Assembly (NCBI GenBank): GCA_019114515.1
Contig: DXFH01000012.1
Location: 1 to 37,097 of the forward strand
DNA from: Candidatus Limosilactobacillus merdigallinarum
GTDB taxonomy: Bacteria > Bacillota > Bacilli > Lactobacillales > Lactobacillaceae
Length of the DNA stretch: 37,097 nucleotides
Direction: 5' to 3'
Shown: piece by piece, positions 1 to 8,327 of the stretch
How the letters are laid out: each line of letters begins with the position of its first letter
Numbering within the stretch: position 1 is the stretch's first letter
The notes under the pieces: generated by a model
Told to the model about the DNA's origin: nothing
Database searches by the model: none
What the model saw: the letters and a program-made list of their open reading frames with translations, nothing else
Translations under genes and position numbers: made by a program

Positions 1-7
1 GGCTATA

Positions 8-64
8 ATGCCCTCTAAGTATACAGATGAAATAGAAAATTCATCTGATGTACTTGGAGGGCAT
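8..64 (+). promoter_or_regulatory. Hairpin at IS left end masking the orfA ribosome site
   Basis: Bases 8-22 pair with 50-64 (15 pairs, two of them G-U, 27-nt loop). The 3' arm contains the GGAGG ribosome site of orfA (56-60). A transcript that enters from outside the IS would hide this site, while one started inside would not. This would limit transposase made by read-through, as is known for several other insertion sequences. Confidence 0.5.
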
Positions 65-70
65 TTTTCT

Positions 71-784
71 ATGAGCCGTCAATCTAAATTTTCGATTGAA
101 GATAAGCTAAAAATAATTAATGAGATGAAGAACATTGACGCAGACATGATAGCTAAAAAATATAAAATTAGCAGATTTACTCTGCACACCTGGCAACTTA
201 GATACAAATACCAGGGAGCTGAAGGGTTACGCTCTACTCATCATAATCAACAATATTCCAAGAAGTTCAAGGTTGCTTTGGTTCAACAATATCAAGCATC
301 GAAGCATTCATTAGAGGAATTTGCCATCAAAAATGGGCTTAAATCTAAACATCAACTTTTAAACTGGATTCACCAGTATAATGAATTTAACTTAAAGGCA
401 TATACGCCAAGAAAGCGAGATTCAAAAATGCGTGGCAGAAAGACTAGTTTTGAAGAAAGACTCACGATTATTGAAGAATTGATTAAACATGACTTGAACT
501 ATAACTGGGCCGTTGACCACTATAATGTCAGTTACCAACAAGTATATGGTTGGTATCGGAAATACAAGCAAAGCGGTAATAATCCAGAATCACTACGTGA
601 TCGCCGAGGTAAAGCCAAACCTGAATCTCAATGGACGGAAGCTGATCGTTTAAGAGCAGAAAATCGACTACTTAAAGCCAAATTAAAGCAACAAGAAATG
701 GAGATTGCCTTCGCAAAAAAATTGGTCGAAATACGCAACCGGGAGGCGAAAAAGAAAACCAATACCAAGCAATTCAAGAACTAA
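71..784 (+). CDS. IS3-family transposase OrfA (DNA-binding subunit)
   Basis: OrfA of an IS3/IS150-type element, about 237 aa. It binds the element ends and, through frameshifting, supplies the N-terminus of the OrfAB transposase. Two helix-turn-helix regions are visible (IINEMKNIDADMIAKKYKIS near the N-terminus, and a second around WAVDHYNVSYQQVYGWYRKY), followed by a leucine-zipper-like helix (ENRLLKAKLKQQEMEIAFAKK). I place the start at ATG 71, 10 nt after GGAGG (56-60); an in-frame ATG at 8 lies in the terminal repeat and has no ribosome site. In-frame codons reach the heptamer A-AAA-AAA at 715-721, a good -1 slippery site from which the ribosome can enter the orfB frame. Confidence 0.85.
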   Translation: MSRQSKFSIEDKLKIINEMKNIDADMIAKKYKISRFTLHTWQLRYKYQGAEGLRSTHHNQQYSKKFKVALVQQYQASKHSLEEFAIKNGLKSKHQLLNWIHQYNEFNLKAYTPRKRDSKMRGRKTSFEERLTIIEELIKHDLNYNWAVDHYNVSYQQVYGWYRKYKQSGNNPESLRDRRGKAKPESQWTEADRLRAENRLLKAKLKQQEMEIAFAKKLVEIRNREAKKKTNTKQFKN

Positions 785-1632
785 GCAGAGAGCATGAATG
801 GCCAATCACACAGTTAACAAAACTGGCTGGTATTACACGTGATGCCTACTATAAGTGGCTTAAACGGGGAACATGCCCATATCGAAAAGAACAGGATCAA
901 CTATTAACGGCCATTCTCGAACTAGAGGAAGAGCATCACTGGACGCTGGGCTATTTAGGGATGACGACGCAGCTGCAGTCTGAAGGCAAATTAACTTTTC
1001 GTGCTGGCCTAAAGCGGGTCACCCGCTGTATGCGAGACAATCATATTAAAACCACTATTCGGAAGAAGAGGCATAATCGAATTAAACGACACGAAGAATA
1101 TGTCAGTGATAATTTATTAAACGAACAGTTTGATCGTCAGGCCAAGAACGAAGTATGGGTTACCGATACAACGGAAGTTGTATATGGTAATCAAACTGTG
1201 CACAAAGCACGTTTACACGTTGTTCTAGATTTATATAGACGTTATGCACTCAGCTACAATATTTCAGCAACAGAAACGACGCCAGCCGTGATTGAAACCT
1301 TTGAACGCGCGTTCAAAGGTGAACCAAATGTTCATCCAATGATTCATACAGATCGTGGAGCAGCCTATTGTTCAAGGGCTTTTACCAGCTATTTAGCTTC
1401 GAAGAACTGTGTACATAGCATGTCGCATCCAGGTCACCCTTGGGAAAATTCACCGATGGAACGCTGGTGGAATGACTTTAAGCTAATTTGGTTAGCTCGA
1501 CATCCACAACCAAAAACGCTGGCCGAACTTGAACGACTAGTTCAAGAGGGAATCGAATATTTCAATACTAAACGCGCATACGCAACAAGAAACGGCTTGA
1601 CTGCGGAACAATTCCGCAACCAAGCCGCCTAA
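676..1632 (+). CDS. IS3-family transposase OrfB (DDE catalytic domain), made by -1 frameshift
   Basis: Catalytic subunit of the IS3-type transposase (rve/RNase H fold). The -1 frame is open from 676, so OrfB continues directly from OrfA after slippage at A-AAA-AAA (715-721). The first ATG in this frame is at 961, but the codons before it are clearly coding (ITRDAYYKWLKRG, EEEHHWTLGYLG), so 961 is not the true beginning. The DDE triad is recognisable: D in VWVTDTTEVVY, D in MIHTDRGAAY, E in NSPMERWWNDFK. Only the frameshifted OrfAB fusion should be the active transposase. A second possible slip site, G-AAA-AAG at 748-754, sits just after GGGAGG. The ORF looks intact, so the IS may be active. 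Confidence 0.85.
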   Translation, partial: SQIKATRNGDCLRKKIGRNTQPGGEKENQYQAIQELSREHEWPITQLTKLAGITRDAYYKWLKRGTCPYRKEQDQLLTAILELEEEHHWTLGYLGMTTQLQSEGKLTFRAGLKRVTRCMRDNHIKTTIRKKRHNRIKRHEEYVSDNLLNEQFDRQAKNEVWVTDTTEVVYGNQTVHKARLHVVLDLYRRYALSYNISATETTPAVIETFERAFKGEPNVHPMIHTDRGAAYCSRAFTSYLASKNCVHSMSHPGHPWENSPMERWWNDFKLIWLARHPQPKTLAELERLVQEGIEYFNTKRAYATRNGLTAEQFRNQAA

Positions 1633-1723
1633 ACTAAATTTATTCTATTTTACCTGTATACTTGACGGAACATAGTGCCCCTCGTGATTGAGGTGCTTTT
1701 TATTTTGTTCTGATTTTATGCAC

Positions 1724-1750
1724 GTGACACGGTGTGACATGGATGTGACA
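1724..1750. repeat. Three helically phased GTGACA direct repeats
   Basis: GTGACA occurs at 1724, 1734 and 1745, i.e. spaced 10 and 11 bases so that all copies face the same side of the helix. This resembles a multi-site operator. No gene reads away from it on the plus strand, so its target may have been lost when the IS inserted. Confidence 0.35.
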
Positions 1751-1876
1751 AGTTCTTCTAACCGCCTCACGGTAATTTATTGAATATACACAGTTTATCA
1801 AAAAATATACGCATATTATACATTCTGATTTTAACTCTCAAAATGCTGATAAATCAACCGAAAACCTTACTCTCAC

Positions 1877-2734
1877 TTACCTTTGGGCCACGTGACCCGT
1901 TGCATAATCGATATTGATGTTGTTCTGGACATTCGGCACGAATACATTAAAAATTAACGAGCCGTCTTTGGACAAGGCTTCAATGTGAGCTCCTGCTGGA
2001 ACTAAGCAGTTACCATCATAGATGTCAGTAACCCGGTAACGAACTTGTTTACCTTGATCTAACGCTTTACGAACGAGACCTTCGTAATAATTCTGCCCAG
2101 TGGAGTCGCTAGAGCGCGCTTCATTAGCCCAAGCCGTCTGTGTAGCGATATTTTTAGGGTTGGATTCCGAAGCATCAAAGCCCTTAATACCACCAACTAA
2201 AGCATAGCCAAGCAAATGGCCACGATCATATGCGTGTGTCGGTCGTCCATTTAAATGGCTCGCCTGCAAGAAGCCGGCTGGTTTCCAATCACTAGCGCCA
2301 TTGCCGGTGGACTGGCGGTTTTGGTATTGTCGCGTTGTTTTATTCAACCAGGCATCGCCTCGCCAAGCGCGACCTTGCGAATCGACATGATTGACTGCAT
2401 AGGGTGCACTATTAATATCAGCGTTAAGTTGCGGCCGATTATTATTTAAAATGTATGCACCGTGACCATTCCACTCGATTTGCGCAGGCAATTGCTGGCG
2501 CACTGCTGGCGTAAGGGTTACCTGTGCCTGTGATTGCGTTGGTGTTGGTAAGCCATGACTAGTAGCGGATGTGCGCAAACGGCTACCACCCCAGGCGCGA
2601 TGAATTCGGGCACTGATACTTGGCGTTTGCCCATATTTGCTACCATCCGCTGGCCGTTGAAATGCATTGGCCACTGCAAAAAGAATGGCGAGAACCGCCA
2701 GCCAATGCCATAGTTTACGAAATTTACGTTTCAA
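1877..2734 (-). CDS. DNA/RNA non-specific endonuclease, secreted or membrane-anchored (EndA/NucA-like)
   Basis: A 285-aa nuclease of the DNA/RNA non-specific endonuclease family (beta-beta-alpha-metal fold). Residues 1-24 form a basic N-terminus followed by a hydrophobic helix (LAVLAILFAVANAF), so the enzyme is exported or anchored. The catalytic motif DRGHLLGYAL covers residues 170-179, with H173 the expected general base, and NPKNIATQTAWAN downstream provides the metal-binding Asn region. Family members include streptococcal EndA, which degrades the non-transforming strand during DNA uptake; others scavenge nucleotides or break down extracellular DNA. The start codon is TTG at 2734, preceded by AAAGGA; no ATG lies nearby. 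It is followed upstream by a surface-protein gene on the same strand, with a 75-base gap. Confidence 0.88.
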   Translation of the reverse strand: MKRKFRKLWHWLAVLAILFAVANAFQRPADGSKYGQTPSISARIHRAWGGSRLRTSATSHGLPTPTQSQAQVTLTPAVRQQLPAQIEWNGHGAYILNNNRPQLNADINSAPYAVNHVDSQGRAWRGDAWLNKTTRQYQNRQSTGNGASDWKPAGFLQASHLNGRPTHAYDRGHLLGYALVGGIKGFDASESNPKNIATQTAWANEARSSDSTGQNYYEGLVRKALDQGKQVRYRVTDIYDGNCLVPAGAHIEALSKDGSLIFNVFVPNVQNNINIDYATGHVAQR

Positions 2735-2809
2735 TTTTGAGGTTCCTTTCAGCTATTTATGCTTATTTTACACCTCTCAATTGAAAATGAACATCCGTTC
2801 GTTTAGCTA

Positions 2810-4564
2810 TTATTTCTGCTTATTAAGACGGGTCAGCAAAACGGCGGCCAATCCCATTAAGAAACCAGATACAGTCAATAGTAAGTTCCCCTGATGGCCC
2901 GTTTGTGGTAAATGATCATTATGACCCTTTTTCTGGGATTCGACCGGTTGGCTTAAACGACTAATTTCATTATCCAAAAATGGATCAGCACCTTTCTTTG
3001 ATTGTTTGGTTCCTGTCGAAAGATCACTCAATGGCATTTTCATAGGTTCTTCTTCGGTAAATGATTCCTCATCCATTCCTGCTGGATTGCCAGAATGTCC
3101 TCCTTCCTCATCCTTAACATTACTTACATCGCCATCGTGATGCGGCTGCTGTTCATCATTTTCACGGTGCTCATTCTTCTTGGAACTTTCACCTTTTGGA
3201 TGACTAGTTGTTGGTTGGGAAGGATTATTCTTGCTCTGCGAGTGCTGTCCTTTAGGCGTCGTCTTCTCTGAATCACTATGACTATCCTTGTGTTTATCCG
3301 GATCTTTAGTCGGTTTCTGTGGCTTTACATCGTGGTCATGCTGGTCTTTATCGGCAGGTGATCCTTTATCCGGTAACCCTTCATCCGCTGTACCTGCTCC
3401 TGACGATTGCTGTTTATCAGCATCTGGATTGCTTGGCTGGTCTGTCTTGGAATGATCTTGATCGTGTGCCTTCTGATCATCTTGCGGAGCCTCTGGATCT
3501 TTCTTGTGATCATCATCCGTCGTCACCGTGTCGCCCTTTTCATGATCATCTTGGTTAGCTGGCTGTTCCGGTTGCTTTGGAGATTCGGTTGTACCGTCGT
3601 CTTTTTGATCATCTTTCTTTGGCTGATCTTGGTCTGACTTGGAACCACCTTCTTCACTGCTAGGATCAGCTGGTTTAGTCGGTTCCTGCTTGTCCGAATC
3701 CACTGGCTTAGTTGGATCTTTCTTGTCCGGATCAGCTGGTTTAGATGGTTCCTGCTTACCAGGGTCTACCAGTTTATCTTGTTCATGCTCACCTTGCGTC
3801 TGATCGCCTGGTGATGGTAAGCCTTTATCACCACTCGTATCATGCTGATGGTCATCAGTCTTCTTGCCTGAATCCTCAGGTTTGCTGGTATCCTTTCCCG
3901 GTTTATCTGTCGAAGGATCCGTCGCAGGTGGGATTGTCGTCTTATCATTATGTTCAACTAGAATGGTCTGCGGCAGCACATTACGAAACTTATCCCGGTT
4001 AAAAGTAACCGTTGCCGATTGATCCTCGGCGAGCGAGAGATCATCAGCTAATGGTACTTTTACCTTAAATGTCTTGTCGTCGGGGCTACCATAAAAGTAC
4101 TGCGTTTGCAGGATATTACCTTTTTGGTCTTTGACATGCACTACTGCTGGATCAACTAACCCGGTATAATCCCCTTCCGGCAGGTACTTTAAGTGGTAAA
4201 CCACTTCTGGAACATCTGGGTCCAAGAATGGGGGCATCGTAATATATGTTGCCGGATGATAATCACCGATATTGTCCCATTGCATTGTCGCTAATTTGTC
4301 CGCTTTAATAACGTGCAAACGGCCATCCTTACCTTTTTGCCACCGAATGGTCACTTTCTTATCTTGGTGAACCTTCCCATCATCCGAGCGGAACTGGTAG
4401 ATGATCCGCGTCGTCTTTTCATAGTGCTCACCGGGTTCCGTTTTTTTTACCACTGTTGCGTCAGTGCTATTACTAGCAGCATGCACCGCTAATGGTCCTG
4501 CCACCGTCAATAATAAAGTTAACTGAGCAATTAATGCTCCGTGCCAAATGCGTTGTTTTGTCAT
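2810..4564 (-). CDS. LPXTG-anchored surface protein with MucBP-like N-terminal region
   Basis: A roughly 584-aa sortase-anchored cell-wall protein. It has a signal peptide ending near AVHAAS, then a globular part of about 170 residues that begins TTRIIYQFRSDDGKVHQDKK. This resembles mucin-binding (MucBP/Mub) repeats of lactobacilli. A very hydrophilic stalk of about 330 residues follows, rich in K, D, P, Q and H, with imperfect repeats such as KPADPDKKDPTKPVDSDKQ. The C-terminus is LPQTG, a hydrophobic segment and a RLNKQK tail, the standard sortase A signal. Start: ATG 4564 has GGAG at 9 nt; the upstream in-frame TTG at 4570 is only 3 nt from it and is unlikely. Probable role is adhesion to mucus or the cell surface. 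The ligand cannot be read from sequence. Confidence 0.85.
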   Translation of the reverse strand: MTKQRIWHGALIAQLTLLLTVAGPLAVHAASNSTDATVVKKTEPGEHYEKTTRIIYQFRSDDGKVHQDKKVTIRWQKGKDGRLHVIKADKLATMQWDNIGDYHPATYITMPPFLDPDVPEVVYHLKYLPEGDYTGLVDPAVVHVKDQKGNILQTQYFYGSPDDKTFKVKVPLADDLSLAEDQSATVTFNRDKFRNVLPQTILVEHNDKTTIPPATDPSTDKPGKDTSKPEDSGKKTDDHQHDTSGDKGLPSPGDQTQGEHEQDKLVDPGKQEPSKPADPDKKDPTKPVDSDKQEPTKPADPSSEEGGSKSDQDQPKKDDQKDDGTTESPKQPEQPANQDDHEKGDTVTTDDDHKKDPEAPQDDQKAHDQDHSKTDQPSNPDADKQQSSGAGTADEGLPDKGSPADKDQHDHDVKPQKPTKDPDKHKDSHSDSEKTTPKGQHSQSKNNPSQPTTSHPKGESSKKNEHRENDEQQPHHDGDVSNVKDEEGGHSGNPAGMDEESFTEEEPMKMPLSDLSTGTKQSKKGADPFLDNEISRLSQPVESQKKGHNDHLPQTGHQGNLLLTVSGFLMGLAAVLLTRLNKQK

Positions 4565-4716
4565 CCTCAAATACTCCTTTTTTCTTGTCTGCTATCTAAG
4601 GACGGCAAAACAGTAAAATGATATTTTATTTTTGGCAGAAATCTTAAATTGACCTAGACTAAAGGCGTAAAGATCATTCGGTGACTAATTGTTTCGTTTA
4701 AAAGGAGTTGATATTA

Positions 4717-4983
4717 ATGAATAAAGTTTTCATGTTGGGCTACTACCAGGGCGTAATTGAAACCGCTCCTAAAATTTTGTCCGCAGCCAAAACCAATGAA
4801 TTGGCCATTGCAATGGCGATTCAGCATTTGCGGCATGCCGGTGTCGACAGTGCCACTATCAACCATTTTCTCGTCGAAGATGCCCATGCCGATATGCGTC
4901 AGGTTTCCCACTGCATTACCCTCAATGCTGACGAATTGGAGACTCTGCAAGCCAAAATTTTGCGAATGGGCCATCTTGCCTAA
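4717..4983 (+). CDS. Small hypothetical protein (88 aa)
   Basis: Short cytoplasmic protein without a membrane segment or recognised domain. It reads MNKVFMLGYYQG at the start, has an Ala-rich amphipathic helix (ELAIAMAIQHLRHAG), and ends with a second helix (ADELETLQAKILRMGHLA). ATG 4717 is chosen because AAGGAG (4701-4706) lies 10 nt upstream; an in-frame TTG at 4708 is too close. The gene is transcribed divergently from the LPXTG gene and ends in the bidirectional hairpin at 5054-5098. Function unknown. Confidence 0.65.
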   Translation: MNKVFMLGYYQGVIETAPKILSAAKTNELAIAMAIQHLRHAGVDSATINHFLVEDAHADMRQVSHCITLNADELETLQAKILRMGHLA

Positions 4984-5053
4984 TCATCAATATTGCGGTT
5001 AGGAAAAAATTGGCACAGAAAAAGCGCTGGGGCTTAAATCTGTTATATCGAAC

Positions 5054-5098
5054 AAAAGGCCTCAAGCATCCGGGATTCCGAACGCTTAAAGCCTTTTT
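5054..5098. terminator. Bidirectional hairpin terminator, repeat-family copy 1
   Basis: Inverted repeat AAAAGGC...GCCTTTTT with an inner CAAGC/GCTT stem, between convergent genes (end of the 4717 gene and end of dxs). A-run on the left and T-run on the right allow termination on both strands. The loop and inner stem match the hairpin at 9054-9097 closely. Confidence 0.75.
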
Positions 5099-5156
5099 GT
5101 GATTGCGGAAGCTCGAAAACAAAGTCGTAACGACGTCTGTCTTGCTCCCTTACTTT

Positions 5157-6929
5157 TTAAATTTGGTGAACGACCTTTTCAATGTCATCACAGATGAGTT
5201 CTGGAGTTAAGTGGTACCATTCCGCTAAAACATCCGTTGGTACATTATCCGCAAATTCACGCGGAGCACCAAAGTTCAATACCTGCATATCGGTTGGCCC
5301 ATAGTAGCGGTCAATGGTTTCACTAAAGCCGCCGCTTAAATTGCCATCTTCCAAGGTCACCACAATATTGTGGTCTTCTTGTAAGTGGTGCAGGTCACGG
5401 GCATCAATATTGGTAACCGACTTTGGGTTAATCAAAGTAGCGTCAATATTGAGTTCCTTCTTCAACTGCTCGCATACTTGCTTTCCCAGTTCAAAGAAGT
5501 CACCGACTGCCATGATTGCGACTTCACTGCCCTGGTGGACAATATCGTAATCAATTGAGCTGTAGTCGTCCTGCGTCGCTGCGCGGTGAACAACCTTCTT
5601 TTCTGGTTGGCGAATAAAGACTGGGCTTTCATCCTGATTAATGGCCCAGTGCAGCATTGAAAGCATTTCTTCTTCGCTCGTTGGCGCCAAGTATTCAATG
5701 TTTGGCAAAGAACTGATGTAGGAAATATCGAAGGTCCCCTGGTGGGTAGCAGATTCGCTGCTAATCGTGCCACCTTGGACGATCATCACGATTGGAGCAT
5801 CATTCAAGGCGACATCATGAATCAATTGATCATAAGCCCGCTGCAGGAAACTGCTGTTTTCAAAGACCACTGGACGGACACCATGCTGGGCCATCCCGAC
5901 AGCCGAGGTAACCGCCATCTGTTCCGCAATGCCGACATCAAAGTAGCGGTCCGGATACTTAGCCTGGAACCGTTTCAAATTAAACATATTAGGAATTGCT
6001 GCCGTAATCGCTGCGACTGGCTGACCGGCCTCAATTTCTTTAAATAGCTGGTCAATCACAGGGTCGCTGTAGTTTTCTTTTGGTGCCGGGGTAGTACTCT
6101 TGCCCGTCTTCGGGTCGAATGGTCCGCGCCAGTGGTACAGCATCTTATTGTCCACTGCCGGCTGGTAGCCCTTGCCCTTCAAGGTGTGCACATGCAGGAC
6201 GATTGGGTGATCAATGTCCTTAACTTCTTTGAAGACTTTGATCATCTCTTCTAGGTTATTGCCATCGGGAACATAACGATAGTCGAGGCCCATGAACTTG
6301 AAGATATTGTTCGGGGACTTGCCGTCAGTCTCACGCAGTTCCTTTAAGCCCTTGTACAAGCCACCCTGATTTTCATCAATGGACATGCCATTGTCGTTTA
6401 CCACAATAATCAGGTTCGACTTTAATTGGCCGGCATTATTTAGTCCTTCATAAGCCAGACCACCGCTTAAAGAACCGTCCCCAATGACGGCAACGATGTT
6501 CTCATCCTTCTTGTGGCGCATATCCCGCGCACGGGCCATCCCCACTGCCAAGGCAATGGACGTCGACGTATGGCCAATAGCAAAGAAGTCGTCATCACTT
6601 TCTTCTGGCGAAGTAAAGCCGGAGACATCTTCATAGTGGTCGGGATCCAAGAATCCTTGTTTGCGTCCCGTCAGCATTTTGTGGGCATAGCACTGGTGGG
6701 AAACGTCCCAAATAATCTTATCGTGAGGAGAATTAAAGACGTAATGGTAAGCGATGGTCATTTCGACCACGCCTAGGTTTGGCCCAACGTGACCACCAAT
6801 GGCACTGTCACGCTCAATAATCAATTGTCGCATCTCTGAACCAAGCTGCTTAAACTGATCCAGCGTCATTCCCTTAATGTCCGCTGGCTCTTCCACTTGA
6901 TTCAGCAAATAATCTGGATGCCGATTCAT
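5157..6929 (-). CDS. dxs: 1-deoxy-D-xylulose-5-phosphate synthase
   Basis: Thiamine-diphosphate enzyme that condenses pyruvate with glyceraldehyde 3-phosphate to DXP. Of 590 aa, a little shorter than typical Dxs (about 620). Visible signatures: substrate His in GGHVGPNLG (about residue 47), KIIWDVSHQCYAHKMLTGR, the ThDP motif GDGSLSGG (150-157) with NDNGMSID, and the catalytic Glu in YFDVGIAEQ, followed by the transketolase C-terminal domain. Start ATG 6929 has AAGGAG at 8 nt. No other MEP-pathway or thiamine gene is nearby, and lactobacilli normally make isoprenoids by the mevalonate route. DXP may therefore feed thiamine or pyridoxal synthesis, or an unrelated sugar-phosphate reaction. It is monocistronic, with a terminator downstream. 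Confidence 0.88.
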   Translation of the reverse strand: MNRHPDYLLNQVEEPADIKGMTLDQFKQLGSEMRQLIIERDSAIGGHVGPNLGVVEMTIAYHYVFNSPHDKIIWDVSHQCYAHKMLTGRKQGFLDPDHYEDVSGFTSPEESDDDFFAIGHTSTSIALAVGMARARDMRHKKDENIVAVIGDGSLSGGLAYEGLNNAGQLKSNLIIVVNDNGMSIDENQGGLYKGLKELRETDGKSPNNIFKFMGLDYRYVPDGNNLEEMIKVFKEVKDIDHPIVLHVHTLKGKGYQPAVDNKMLYHWRGPFDPKTGKSTTPAPKENYSDPVIDQLFKEIEAGQPVAAITAAIPNMFNLKRFQAKYPDRYFDVGIAEQMAVTSAVGMAQHGVRPVVFENSSFLQRAYDQLIHDVALNDAPIVMIVQGGTISSESATHQGTFDISYISSLPNIEYLAPTSEEEMLSMLHWAINQDESPVFIRQPEKKVVHRAATQDDYSSIDYDIVHQGSEVAIMAVGDFFELGKQVCEQLKKELNIDATLINPKSVTNIDARDLHHLQEDHNIVVTLEDGNLSGGFSETIDRYYGPTDMQVLNFGAPREFADNVPTDVLAEWYHLTPELICDDIEKVVHQI

Positions 6930-7079
6930 TCAACCAACTCCTTACTCATCTTCCGTTTATACTATATGTATTTTACACCATTTCACAAAGTGATGAAAAC
7001 GACATCTTCATTGATTTGTTGACCGATTGGCCCGAATTCATTAGCATAGACAATTGTTGAAAGAAGGGAGTTTTTCCAC

Positions 7080-8309
7080 ATGACCGTTGATCAAAATACC
7101 GCCGTCGAAAAATTATCGCCGCTTAAGCCACTGACTAATGAACAAGCTCAATTGGTAAACCGGATTCTTGCTTTCACCAGTCAGCACCTAGAAGCCGGCA
7201 ATACACCTGCCATTTTCACCATTTATGGCGATGCCGGAACTGGTAAAAGCGTCGTCTTATCCCACTTATTTAACCAGCTGCAGACGGCCGCCCGGACGGA
7301 TCAAACCAGTCCGTTTTATGGTACCGACAATTGTTTCTTAGTTAACCACCCTGAAATATTGAAGGTCTACAAAGAGATTGCCGGGCATTACCCGCACCTG
7401 CTCAAGAAAGACTATGAACGGCCGACTTCGTTTATTAATCAGCTAGATAAAAGAGACGGCCACGTCGATGTCGTCGTAATTGATGAAGCCCACCTCCTCC
7501 TGTCTAAACCGGATCATTACAATAATTTCTACCATGAAAACCAATTAGCCGAAGTGATCAAGCGCGCAAAGGTCGTTATTTTAGTCTTTGACCAATACCA
7601 AGTGCTACGCATGAAGAGCCTGTGGACGCCCGATCGTTTGACTAAGCTGACTAACCAATATCCGCATGATGATTACCATTTAAAGCACCAATTTCGGATG
7701 ACCGCGAGCGATGATTTAGTAGCGTGGATGAACCAATTAACTGATGGCACAGTCACTGCTTTACCGAAAAATGCCCGTGATCATTATGATTTTCGCGTTT
7801 TTGACGACGCCGAAGCAATGCGAAAAGCGATCGTCCAGCGGGATCATGAAGTCGGATTGTCTCGCATCCTCTCCACTTCTGGCTACCCGTCCACGCTGGA
7901 TGGTGGCAAACACTATATCAAGGAAGGCCGTTTCAAAATGCCGTGGGATCAGTACAACTATACGTCAACACCCTGGGCGGAAATTCCCCAAACCATTAAT
8001 GAAGTCGGCTCCATTTACACCTGTCAGGGATTTGACCTTAACTATGCGGGTATTATTATCGGCCCGATCATTAGCCAGGCAAATGACAGCAACCAACTAC
8101 TGGTCCACCTCGATCGCTACACCGACGTGGAATCCTTTAAACGCCGCAAAGACCTCACTGATCCTAAAGAGATTAAACAACTAGAGGAACGTATGATTAT
8201 GAATGCGCTCAATGTGATTTTAAAGCGCGGCGTGCGCGGTACTTACCTCTATGCCCATGATCCCCGCTTGCGACAGACCTTGATTTCGATGTATGATCAA
8301 ATCAAGTAA
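7080..8309 (+). CDS. DUF2075 / Schlafen-type P-loop ATPase (helicase-like)
   Basis: A 409-aa P-loop NTPase of the DUF2075 family, related to superfamily 1 helicase domains. Walker A is GDAGTGKS at residues 50-57 and Walker B is VVVIDEAH near residue 135. A sensor-like VFDQYQ and the helicase-like EVGSIYTCQGFDLNY follow. No DNA-binding or nuclease fusion is visible. Members of this family are common in Firmicutes; the role is unproven, with nucleic-acid remodelling or phage-related functions suggested. The start has GAAGGGAG nine nt upstream. The gene lies divergent from dxs and is followed 18 bases later by the VTT-domain gene, so the two are probably cotranscribed. Confidence 0.8.
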   Translation: MTVDQNTAVEKLSPLKPLTNEQAQLVNRILAFTSQHLEAGNTPAIFTIYGDAGTGKSVVLSHLFNQLQTAARTDQTSPFYGTDNCFLVNHPEILKVYKEIAGHYPHLLKKDYERPTSFINQLDKRDGHVDVVVIDEAHLLLSKPDHYNNFYHENQLAEVIKRAKVVILVFDQYQVLRMKSLWTPDRLTKLTNQYPHDDYHLKHQFRMTASDDLVAWMNQLTDGTVTALPKNARDHYDFRVFDDAEAMRKAIVQRDHEVGLSRILSTSGYPSTLDGGKHYIKEGRFKMPWDQYNYTSTPWAEIPQTINEVGSIYTCQGFDLNYAGIIIGPIISQANDSNQLLVHLDRYTDVESFKRRKDLTDPKEIKQLEERMIMNALNVILKRGVRGTYLYAHDPRLRQTLISMYDQIK

Positions 8310-8327
8310 CTTTTGAGGGGGCCCGCT

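Larger units (their letters stand above)
9..1672 (+). mobile_element. IS3-family (IS150-like) insertion sequence
   Basis: A complete insertion sequence carrying overlapping orfA and orfB. The ends are imperfect inverted repeats: the left copy at 17-37 matches the reverse complement of 1643-1663 at 19 of 21 positions (shared core AAGTATACAG). The terminal dinucleotides read TG at 9-10 and CA at 1671-1672, as expected for IS3 elements. I see no convincing 3-4 bp target duplication (TAA before the left end, TAG after the right end), so the exact boundaries may be off by a few bases, or the element may have recombined. A terminator-like hairpin with a T-run (1675-1705) lies immediately to the right and probably belonged to whatever was interrupted. 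Confidence 0.85.

Noticed and set aside
3640-3780. CRISPR-like repetition
   Set aside because: The repeats are imperfect codon-level repeats of a coding stalk, without regular spacers; no CRISPR array is seen anywhere in the window.
3319-4002. Several open frames antisense to the surface-protein gene
   Set aside because: They result from the low-complexity, stop-poor repeat region; no ribosome sites or plausible protein composition.
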